From Rhodospirillales bacterium 69-11 (GTDB taxonomy: Bacteria; Pseudomonadota; Alphaproteobacteria; Acetobacterales; Acetobacteraceae), in NCBI GenBank assembly GCA_001898425.1, contig MKTV01000071.1, positions 56,116 to 99,221 of the forward strand: DNA of 43,106 bases. Direction: 5' to 3'. Shown here piece after piece: positions 31,943-38,686 of the stretch. The position numbers were made by a program, and so were the translations under genes. Below the pieces are notes generated by a model, which saw only the letters and a program-made list of their open reading frames with translations, was not told where the DNA came from and did no database searches. Positions within the stretch are counted from its first letter, which is position 1, and every line of letters begins with the position of its first letter.

Positions 31943-33385
31943 TCAGGTGCCGCCCACGGCCATGCCGAACTCCCGCGGGTCGACCGCCCATCCGCAGCTT
32001 CCGTTGTCGGGCGGCAGGTAGCCGCTGCAGGCGATCACGTCGGCGCGGCCGGGATCGGGGACCGGCGCGGGCATCGGCGTGCCGTTGCGCAGCGTGTTGA
32101 ACATGGCCACCGCGGTCGCGGTCGCCGCGCCCAACTGGCCGCTGCCGCCCACCGCGGCGCGGAACGCATGGATGTTGTCGTTCCAGGCGAGCGCGGCGGC
32201 GAGCAGCGGCGGCGGTACGCTGGTCGGCGAGGCCGCGGCCAGGACGCCCGTGCCGGGGAAGATGCGTCCCGTGCCGAACAGGTTGTCCATCGTCAGGGCG
32301 CAGACCACAGCATTGCCGTTCTTGTCGAGCGTCGCGAAGCTGGTGGACGCCGGGAGCGGCGGCATCGCGGCGGCCGTCAATGGCTGTCCCGCCAGGATCG
32401 CATCGGGGCTGATGCCGCCCGCGCGATACGCGGCGACCGCCGCCAGGGCACGGGCCGTGGCGGCCGCCGGATCGTTCGGCGCAGCCTCCAGCGCCTGGAA
32501 GGCGGCGGCGGCACCGAGTCCGCCATCGGCCGGCGGCGGGAGGAAGGCGACCTTGTCGCGCCGGGAGTCGAGCACGAGCGGGGCGGACAGCTTGGGTAGG
32601 GCGGCGCGCAGGTCGGCGGCCTGGATCGGCCCGCCGATCACCGGGGAGGCATCGACGAGGCGGCGCGCCAGGGCGCCCTGGTAGAGGTCGCCGATCCCGC
32701 TCACGCGCAGCTGCGCAAGCGTGGCGGCGAGTTCGGTCTGGACGAGCTGCTGGCCTTCCGCGATCGGCTGCCCGTCGCGGGAGAACACGGCACGGGCGCC
32801 GGGATCACGGAACAGCGGTTCGGAGACGGCGGCGAGGTCGCGGGCCAGGGCGCGCGAGGTGAGGACGCCGAACCGGGCGAGTTCCTCGGCCTTGGCGATC
32901 GGCACCTCGATCGGGCGCGTGCCGTAGCGGGCGTTGAGCAGGAACAGGCCGCGCGCCAGCATCGGCACCGCCGCCGGACGATCGGCCGGGCCGCCGCCGC
33001 TGGCGGGCATCGGCGTGAACAGCACGGCTTCCGGCTTGCCTCCGTTCACCGACTTCCGGTCCGGCGAATAGGCGAGGCAGGCGCCGCCGCCGCCGAGGCC
33101 GGCGCGGGACGGCAGCGTCACCGAGAGTGCGAAGGCGACCGCCACCGCGGCATCCGCGGCATTGCCACCGCTCGAGAGCACTTCGCGGCCGATCATGGCG
33201 GCGCGCGGCTCGTCGGCCGCGACTCCGCCCAGGAACCCCTTGACGTAGCCGGGCGTGCCCGGCGGCGGCGCGTTTGAGCCGAACATGTTCCAGAAGCTGC
33301 TGCCACCCCCGTCGGAACAGCCCGAGCAGACGAGCGTAAGCGCCAGGACGACTCGACCGCCGGATCGCGCTAGCATGCCTCGCAT
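31943..33385 (-). CDS. gamma-glutamyltransferase-like lipoprotein with degenerate active site
   Basis: The protein has about 480 residues and starts with a lipoprotein-like signal (MRGMLARSGGRVVLALTLVCSGC, candidate lipid Cys23). It aligns with gamma-glutamyltranspeptidase: AADEPRAAMIGREVLSSGGNAADAAVAVAFALSVTLPSRAGLGGGG, then STSFATLDKNGNAVVCALTMDNLFGTGRIFPGTGVLAA. The Ntn nucleophile, normally the first Thr of T-T-H-x-S, aligns with Ser347 and the next His is Ser. The DFRExAP arginine that holds the glutamate carboxylate is replaced (VLFTPMPA). The protein is also shorter than the usual 560-580. It may be an altered hydrolase or inactive. The start is uncertain: ATGs at 33376, 33385 and 33424 are possible. 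It is first in an operon with the small secreted protein and the aminotransferase. Confidence 0.8.
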   Translation of the reverse strand: MRGMLARSGGRVVLALTLVCSGCSDGGGSSFWNMFGSNAPPPGTPGYVKGFLGGVAADEPRAAMIGREVLSSGGNAADAAVAVAFALSVTLPSRAGLGGGGACLAYSPDRKSVNGGKPEAVLFTPMPASGGGPADRPAAVPMLARGLFLLNARYGTRPIEVPIAKAEELARFGVLTSRALARDLAAVSEPLFRDPGARAVFSRDGQPIAEGQQLVQTELAATLAQLRVSGIGDLYQGALARRLVDASPVIGGPIQAADLRAALPKLSAPLVLDSRRDKVAFLPPPADGGLGAAAAFQALEAAPNDPAAATARALAAVAAYRAGGISPDAILAGQPLTAAAMPPLPASTSFATLDKNGNAVVCALTMDNLFGTGRIFPGTGVLAAASPTSVPPPLLAAALAWNDNIHAFRAAVGGSGQLGAATATAVAMFNTLRNGTPMPAPVPDPGRADVIACSGYLPPDNGSCGWAVDPREFGMAVGGT

Positions 33386-33552
33386 GCCGCGCCGCCTGGT
33401 CGTTCCGTCGTGTCTGATTGCCATCGGCACGAGTCTTTCCGCGTGGTCTGGGGCCCTCGCCTGTTCGGCGACGGGGACCGTGCCATAAACGCCTTCGCCA
33501 CACCCGGCAACCGCATGTACGTCTTCGCTGCCGTCGAGAGAGAGACCTGCCC

Positions 33553-34308
33553 ATGATGCGCTTCGCGCTCCGCCCCCTTTTGGCCGCCGTGATGGGGCTC
33601 GCCCTGCTCCTGCCGGTCGCTGCCCGGCCGGCCGCCGCCGTCGAGTTCTCGGAGGCGCAGCGGGCGGAGATCGTGTCCATCCTGCGCGACGCCCTGAAGC
33701 AGGATCCGTCGATCCTGCGCGATGCGGTGATGGCGCTGCAGGAGGACGACACGGCGCGCACGCAGGCCGCGTCGCGCGCGGCGCTCGCGGCGGCCGGGAA
33801 CGCGCTGGTCGCGCCGAACGACCCGATCGGCGGCAATCCGAAGGGCGACGTCACGATCGTCGAGTTCTTCGACACGCGCTGCCCGTATTGCCGGCGGCTG
33901 GAGCCGGTCATGGAGTCGTTCCTGCAGAAGGACCGGAACGTTCGCCTGGTCTACAAGGACCTTCCCATTCTCGGGCCGCCGTCGCTCCTCGGGTCGAAGG
34001 CGCTGCTCGCCGCGCAGAAGCAGGGCGCGTACGAGAAGATGCGCGACGCGGTCATGCGGCTGCCGCCGGACACGACCAAGGCGATGATCCAGCAGACGGC
34101 GGAGCGGCTGGGGCTCGACTGGAAGCGGCTGGAGCGGGACATGGACGACCCGGCCGTGCAGCAGCAGCTGGACGCGAACCTGAAGCTGGCGCGGACGCTG
34201 GGCATCCAGGGCACGCCGGCCCTGGTGATCGGCAAGGAGATCATCCCCGGTGCCGTGGATTTGCCCGAACTGACGAAGGCGGTGGCCGCGGCGCGGCAGG
34301 CCGGGTGA
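33553..34308 (+). CDS. DsbA-family thiol:disulfide oxidoreductase (Com1/ScsC-like)
   Basis: The protein has 251 residues with a signal peptide (MMRFALRPLLAAVMGLALLLPVAARPAAA). A helical N-terminal segment (SEAQRAEIVSILRDALKQDPSILRDAVMAL) is typical of ScsC/Com1 proteins, where it drives oligomerisation. The thioredoxin fold follows: TIVEFFDTRCPYCRRLEP with active site Cys110-Pro-Tyr-Cys113, and the cis-proline loop GIQGTPALVIG. It introduces or isomerises disulfides in the periplasm; the four-cysteine secreted protein nearby is a plausible client. A second ATG lies at 33556. GAGAGAGAG precedes the start. It is divergent from the GGT-like gene over 167 bases. Confidence 0.92.
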   Translation: MMRFALRPLLAAVMGLALLLPVAARPAAAVEFSEAQRAEIVSILRDALKQDPSILRDAVMALQEDDTARTQAASRAALAAAGNALVAPNDPIGGNPKGDVTIVEFFDTRCPYCRRLEPVMESFLQKDRNVRLVYKDLPILGPPSLLGSKALLAAQKQGAYEKMRDAVMRLPPDTTKAMIQQTAERLGLDWKRLERDMDDPAVQQQLDANLKLARTLGIQGTPALVIGKEIIPGAVDLPELTKAVAAARQAG

Positions 34309-34310
34309 CT

Positions 34311-34328
34311 CCAGCCGCCGCCGGCTGG
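34311..34328 (+). terminator. hairpin after the DsbA-like gene
   Basis: CCAGCCG and CGGCTGG form a perfect 7-base-pair stem with a 4-base loop, 3 bases after the stop. It lacks a U-run. The following 190 bases to 34518 hold no gene. They include an imperfect dyad AGTTGTACGACT (34473-34484), GntR/FadR-like in shape. Confidence 0.45.
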
Positions 34329-34518
34329 CCGGCCGCGGTTCCGGCGTGAGCGGCACGGCCACCCGCTGGGCGGCCTCGGCGAGGCCGGTACGGGCGGTGG
34401 CCGGGGGGATGGCCGGCGATCGCCCCGCTCGCCGACGGGGCCCTGGGGCCCGCAGGGACAGACGACGTAGGTAGTTGTACGACTGTCGCCCGCCGTCCGA
34501 GCGTGCGATGCAGGCGCG

Positions 34519-34719
34519 ATGACGCTCTGGAATGAATTCGCGCCGGGTGCCCGTGCGCCGGTTGCCGGCTTCTACGACCTGCTCAACGTCATGGGCCGGC
34601 CGGCGGGCATGCGCATCACCTGCACCGAGGGCGAGGTGCTGCCGGCCGCCCCGATCGGCTGGACGTGGCAATTCGGCGGCACCTCGGCCGCCGGATTGGC
34701 GGAGGCGGGCGAGGACTGA
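34519..34719 (+). CDS. small protein, YjzC-like pattern
   Basis: The protein has 66 residues. MTLWNEFAPGARAPVAGFYDLLNVMGRPAGMRITCTEGEVLPAAPIGWTWQF recalls small YjzC-like proteins, where a G-x-x-A-P-x-x-G-x-Y start is followed by a glycine loop and an E-G-x-x-x-P-x-x-P end. The balanced composition, with several Trp, Phe and Tyr, argues for a real gene rather than a chance frame. No strong ribosome site is visible (GCAGGCGCG), which lowers confidence. There is no signal peptide or membrane segment. Function is unknown. It stands alone between the DsbA gene and the convergent ABC permease. Confidence 0.5.
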   Translation: MTLWNEFAPGARAPVAGFYDLLNVMGRPAGMRITCTEGEVLPAAPIGWTWQFGGTSAAGLAEAGED

Positions 34720-34839
34720 GCCCGTCGCGCCCACTTCAGAACGCATGCTCCGGACGCCGCTGCCGAAGCCGCCGCGCTCGGACCCGGACCCGCCGGCGCC
34801 CCGCTTTCGCGGGACGTGGGGCCCGCGGAGCGGTGAGGC

Positions 34840-34911
34840 CGCTACTCCTTCATCGCCCCGGCACCGCTACTCCTTCATCACCCCAGTCGCCGCTACTCCT
34901 TCACCGCGCCG
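34840..34911. repeat. tandem copies of the malG-like gene 3' end
   Basis: GCTACTCCTTCAYCRCSCC occurs three times, at about 34841, 34866 and 34892, with a period of 25-26 bases. The third copy is the true end of the permease gene: its last codons Val-Lys-Glu and TAG on the minus strand. The other two lie just beyond the stop and repeat the same codons with the stop (GATGAAGGAGTAGCGG on the minus strand). Confidence 0.75.
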
Positions 34912-35813
34912 GTCATTGAGGAGACGTAATACTCCACGAAGAACGAGTAGATGATCGCGACCGGCACCGACCCCAGCAGCGAGCCGGCCATCAGCGAGCC
35001 CCACTGGTAGACGTCGCCCGTCACCAGTTCCGTCAGGATCGCGACCGGCACGGTCTTCTTCTCAGTGCTCTGGATGAAGGCGAGCGCGTAGATGAACTCG
35101 TTCCAGGACAGCGTGAAGGCGAAGATGCCGGCCGAGATCAGCCCCGGCACAGCGAGCGGCAAAGTGATGCGGCGCAGGATCTGCAGCCGCGAGGCGCCGT
35201 CGATCAGGGCGCATTCCTCGAGCTCGTAGGGGATCGACTTGAAGTAGCCGATCAGCAGCCAGGTGCAGAACGGCACCAGGAAGGTCGGGTAGGTCAGGAT
35301 CAGCGCGATCGGGCTGTCGAACAGGCCGAACTGGAAGATCAGCGTCGCCAGCGGGATGAACAGGATCGTAGGCGGCACGAGATAGGCGAGGTAGATCGCG
35401 AGCCCGACATGCTGCGCGCCCTTGAAGCGCAGCCGCTCGATCGCATAGGCGGCGAGCACGGACGCGCCGACCGACAGGAACGTCGCCGCCGTGGCGATCC
35501 CCATCGTGGTCATCAGCCAGTGCGGATACTCGGTCTCGAACAGCAGCTTGCGGATGTTCTCGAGCGTCGGCGATCCGACCCAGAACGGATTGTACTTCTT
35601 GTAGTCGTACATCTCGTAGTCGGGTTTGATCGAGGTGATCGCCATCCAGTAGAACGGGAACAGCAACACGATCAGGAAGAGCGCCAGCGGAATGTAGACC
35701 GTGATGACCCGCCGCGTCCGGCTCTCCCACGACAGCTGCTCGGGGCGGTCGTTGCTCTTGCCGGCGATGACCTCGAACTCTTCCTCCGCTGTGATGACGG
35801 TGGGCTCAGTCAT
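34893..35813 (-). CDS. CUT1-type sugar ABC transporter permease (MalG-like)
   Basis: The protein has 306 residues and six membrane segments. The first begins at about residue 35 (VITVYIPLALFLIVLLFPFYWMAITSIK), the MalG-type start. The EAA loop contacting the ATPase is YELEECALIDGASRLQILRRITLPLAVPGL, with the conserved E-A/C-A-x-x-D-G-A. It forms the inner-membrane channel with the MalF-like partner, whose stop overlaps its start by 8 bases. Substrates are typically oligosaccharides, polyols or glycerol-phosphates; none can be fixed. A polar N-terminal tail of about 35 residues is longer than usual. Its 3' end is duplicated downstream. Confidence 0.92.
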   Translation of the reverse strand: MTEPTVITAEEEFEVIAGKSNDRPEQLSWESRTRRVITVYIPLALFLIVLLFPFYWMAITSIKPDYEMYDYKKYNPFWVGSPTLENIRKLLFETEYPHWLMTTMGIATAATFLSVGASVLAAYAIERLRFKGAQHVGLAIYLAYLVPPTILFIPLATLIFQFGLFDSPIALILTYPTFLVPFCTWLLIGYFKSIPYELEECALIDGASRLQILRRITLPLAVPGLISAGIFAFTLSWNEFIYALAFIQSTEKKTVPVAILTELVTGDVYQWGSLMAGSLLGSVPVAIIYSFFVEYYVSSMTGAVKE

Positions 35814-36765
35814 TGCCGCCTCCTTGCTGCCACTTGCGCCGGCCGACCCCGAAGAAGCAAAGCAGCGTCGCGACCACCAGGAACGGGATCATGGCGACGG
35901 CGATCGCCGCGCCCTCCCCCAGTTGCGAGCCGGGGATCGCGCGCTGGAAGGCGAGCGTCGCCATCAGGTGGGTCGAGTTGAACGGACCGCCGCGCGTGAT
36001 CGCGTAGACGAGCTGGAAGTCCGAGAAGGTGAACAGCACCGAGAGGGTGAGCGCGACCGACAGGATCGGCATCAGCAGCGGCACGGTGATGCGGCGGAAC
36101 TTCTGCCAGCTCGAGGCGCCATCGAGCAGCGCGGCCTCATAGAGGGACGGCGAGATGGTCTGCAGGCCGGCCAGCAGGGTGATCGCGACGAACGGGATGC
36201 CGCGCCAGATGTTGGCGACGATCAGCGACCAGCGTGCGGGCCACGGGCTGCCCAGGAAGTCGAAGTAGTGGTCGCGCAGATGGAGCACGTCCACCACGAC
36301 GTAGGAGATGATCGAGAATTGCGGGTCGTAGATCCACCACCAGGCGATCGCCGACAGCACCGTGGGCACGATCCAGGGCAGCAGCACGATGGCACGGAGG
36401 AACGCTTTCAGCGGGATGTGGTGGTTCAGCAGCAGCGCCAGCCACAGGCCCAGCAGGAATTTCCCGGCCGTTGCGACGGCGGTGTAGAAGACGGTGTACC
36501 ACACGGCGTTCCAGAACACCGGGTCGTCCATCAGCGACTGGAAGTTCTCGAGCCCGATATACGAGCCGCGCTGGCCGATCGTGGTGTCCGTGAGCGACAG
36601 CCAGAGTCCGAGGCCCAGCGGATAGGTCAGGAACACGATCAGCAGGCCGGCCGTCGGCAGCATGCAGAGCGTGACCAGGAACGCTTTGGAATCGAACAAT
36701 CGCGCGAGCCATGTCTCGCGCCGCTGCGGCACGAATCTCAGCCGGGTATCGACTGTCGCGTCCAT
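35806..36765 (-). CDS. CUT1-type sugar ABC transporter permease (MalF-like)
   Basis: The protein has 319 residues and six membrane segments: AFLVTLCMLPTAGLLIVFLTYPLGLGLWLSLTD opens the first. The EAA loop SPSLYEAALLDGASSWQKFRRITVPLLMPIL is intact. It pairs with the MalG-like protein in uptake of a carbohydrate delivered by the binding protein encoded at 37094-38440. The 8-base overlap with the next gene implies translational coupling. The 328 bases separating it from the binding-protein gene hold a degenerate palindromic repeat (36841-36972) and no gene. Confidence 0.92.
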   Translation of the reverse strand: MDATVDTRLRFVPQRRETWLARLFDSKAFLVTLCMLPTAGLLIVFLTYPLGLGLWLSLTDTTIGQRGSYIGLENFQSLMDDPVFWNAVWYTVFYTAVATAGKFLLGLWLALLLNHHIPLKAFLRAIVLLPWIVPTVLSAIAWWWIYDPQFSIISYVVVDVLHLRDHYFDFLGSPWPARWSLIVANIWRGIPFVAITLLAGLQTISPSLYEAALLDGASSWQKFRRITVPLLMPILSVALTLSVLFTFSDFQLVYAITRGGPFNSTHLMATLAFQRAIPGSQLGEGAAIAVAMIPFLVVATLLCFFGVGRRKWQQGGGND

Positions 36766-36840
36766 GACTCCTCCCTCGGGACCATGCCGGTCCCTCTTCT
36801 ACTCGCGCCGGTCCGTCAGCACGGCCGGACGACCGCCGGA

Positions 36841-36972
36841 CGTCGTGGCCGGGCTTGTCCCGGTCGTCGTCGCGGCCCCCTGCCCCATCGTCACGACCGG
36901 GCGTGTCCCGGCCATCGACGGCGGCACCCTGCTCCACCGTCATGGCCAGGCTCGTCCCGGCCATCCACGACG
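36841..36972. repeat. degenerate palindromic repeat units within the sugar ABC gene set
   Basis: Three diverged copies of the CGTCATGGCCGGGCTYGTCC unit lie in the same direction at about 36841-36870, 36889-36922 and 36938-36972. The last is the best (CGTCATGGCCAGGCTCGTCC, then CGGCCATCCACGACGG). Each holds its own inner dyad. Unlike the copies at 5013, 18513 and 30246, these are head-to-tail. They fill the gap between the binding-protein and MalF-like genes. Confidence 0.8.
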
Positions 36973-37093
36973 GCACCCTGACGGCGGGCACGGCCGGCAC
37001 GACGTGGAACGCATGGCCCGCAACAAGGGCCGGCCGGAACGTCGGAAGACGCAGCCCGCACCGCCGTCCCCGGATCGAGCGGTGCGGTCCCGA

Positions 37094-38440
37094 TCAGCCC
37101 TTCAGATAGCGAGCCGCCTGCCGCGCCGCCTGCTTCACCGCCGATTCCGGCGACGCGTTCCCGGAGGCGACGGACGCGAACATGTCGACCAGCGTGTAGT
37201 TCGCCGCCACCGCCGAGGTCGCGGCGGTGATCGGCCCGCGATAGCCATCGTAGTACGGCGTGTCCATCGAGCCGATATACGGCTTCAGCTTCGGGTCGGA
37301 ATCCCAGAACGCCATCTTGGCGTAGTTCTTCAGCGAATTCGACCAGTAGCCCAGGCAGCCGGCCAGCCATGGCCCATACTGCGGCGCCTCCATCATGAAG
37401 CGCAGGTACTCCTTCGCCGCATTCGGATACTTCGTGTGCTTGAACACCATCGCGTTCACGACCAGCGCCGATTGCGGCTGGCGCTTCGCCACCCCGAACG
37501 GCGGAAGCTGGTGGTTGATGTCCGCCGCAATCGCCTGCAGCTTCGGATCCTGCGAGTTCTTGCAGGCGAAGTAGATCGACACGCCGTTGAACGTCAGGCT
37601 GATGTCGCCCGAGACGAAGGCCTTGTTGTTCGACGGATCGCCCCAGCTCAGCGTGCCCTGGATCATCTGCGGATACAGCTCGCGGGCATATTTCAGCGCC
37701 TCGATCGTCTCCTTCGAATCGAGCGAGACCTTGCCCTTCTCGTCCGTCAGCGCCGCACCGTGCGACCACAGCAGCCAGTTCGCGAACCCGTTGCCGTCAC
37801 CCACCGCATGGCCCAGGGCGAAGCCCACCGGATGGTTCGCGGCCTTGAGCTTCTTCGCCATGTCGAGGAAGCCCGGCAGGTCGTTCGGGATCTTGTCGTA
37901 GCCCACTTCCTTCAGCCACGAGCTGCGATAGACCGACGCGCCGCCTGACCCGCCCATCGGGATGCCGAGCCACTCCTTGGTGCCCCATTTGCGGCCGTAG
38001 AGGCTGCCGAGTTCGTACCAGCCGCCGTATTTCGCGCCGAGATACTCGGCGAGATCGGTGACCGGCACGAGCTTGTCGGCATAGATCTGCGGGTCGGAGC
38101 CGAAACCGATGATGATGTCGGGGCCTGCGCCGGTGTTGCCGGCCACCGCGGTCTGCGGCCGCAGATCCTCCCAGCTCACGAAATCGACGCGCACGTCGAT
38201 GCCGGTCTGGTCGGTGAATTTCTTGGTGTTCGCGCGGAACAGCACCTCGTCCGGCTCGACGAACTTGGCGGGGCGCAGCACGCGCAGCGTGGCGCCGGAT
38301 TCCGGCTTGAAGTTCGGCGGCGTGGCGTTCTCGGTCGGCACGTCGAGATCGGCCGCACGCGCGCCGATCAGCGGGATGGTGGGGGCGGCCAGCGCGGCGG
38401 CACCCAGAAGCAGGGACTGACGTCGAGTGACTTGCGGCAT
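37094..38440 (-). CDS. extracellular solute-binding protein (CUT1, family 1) with Tat-type signal
   Basis: The protein has 448 residues. The N-terminus MPQVTRRQSLLLGAAALAAPTIPLIGARAA has a twin arginine followed by a hydrophobic core, suggesting Tat export. The mature part has the family 1 binding-protein layout: TLRVLRPAKFVEPDEVLFRANTKKFTDQTGIDVRVDFVSWEDL, GPDIIIGFGSDPQIY, KLVPVTDLAEYLG and IPNDLPGFLDMAKKLKAANHPVGFAL. It captures a sugar or polyol for the two permeases downstream. GGTGAGGAA lies directly before the ATG at 38440. No MalK-type ATPase gene is present, so the ATPase must come from elsewhere. Confidence 0.92.
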   Translation of the reverse strand: MPQVTRRQSLLLGAAALAAPTIPLIGARAADLDVPTENATPPNFKPESGATLRVLRPAKFVEPDEVLFRANTKKFTDQTGIDVRVDFVSWEDLRPQTAVAGNTGAGPDIIIGFGSDPQIYADKLVPVTDLAEYLGAKYGGWYELGSLYGRKWGTKEWLGIPMGGSGGASVYRSSWLKEVGYDKIPNDLPGFLDMAKKLKAANHPVGFALGHAVGDGNGFANWLLWSHGAALTDEKGKVSLDSKETIEALKYARELYPQMIQGTLSWGDPSNNKAFVSGDISLTFNGVSIYFACKNSQDPKLQAIAADINHQLPPFGVAKRQPQSALVVNAMVFKHTKYPNAAKEYLRFMMEAPQYGPWLAGCLGYWSNSLKNYAKMAFWDSDPKLKPYIGSMDTPYYDGYRGPITAATSAVAANYTLVDMFASVASGNASPESAVKQAARQAARYLKG

Positions 38441-38491
38441 TTCCTCACCTTCGCCGCGACCCGTGGATCACGGCTTATCGTTACCAGCCCA

Positions 38492-38521
38492 TCCGTAGCA
38501 GGCTCGGCAGCGATGGAACAA
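38492..38521 (-). promoter_or_regulatory. candidate promoter of the sugar-binding protein gene
   Basis: On the minus strand TTGTTC (38521-38516), an 18-base spacer and TACGGA (38497-38492) resemble a sigma-70 promoter, with a start point near 38485. Both boxes deviate from consensus. The rest of the 246-base gap to the upstream gene (38522-38686) shows nothing recognisable. Confidence 0.3.
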
Positions 38522-38686
38522 GGGCGGTCGGGACGGCGCGAGCGGGCGGCGGCGCACGCTCGGCCCGCGCCGCTCCGCTCGACGGCATCGGTGAAACCGC
38601 CGCCGCCTACGCCGCGCGGCACGCTCCGCCACAAGCCATGCGCATGACGCTCACGCCCGAGGGCTCGTGCCCGTCCCGTCCGGCGT

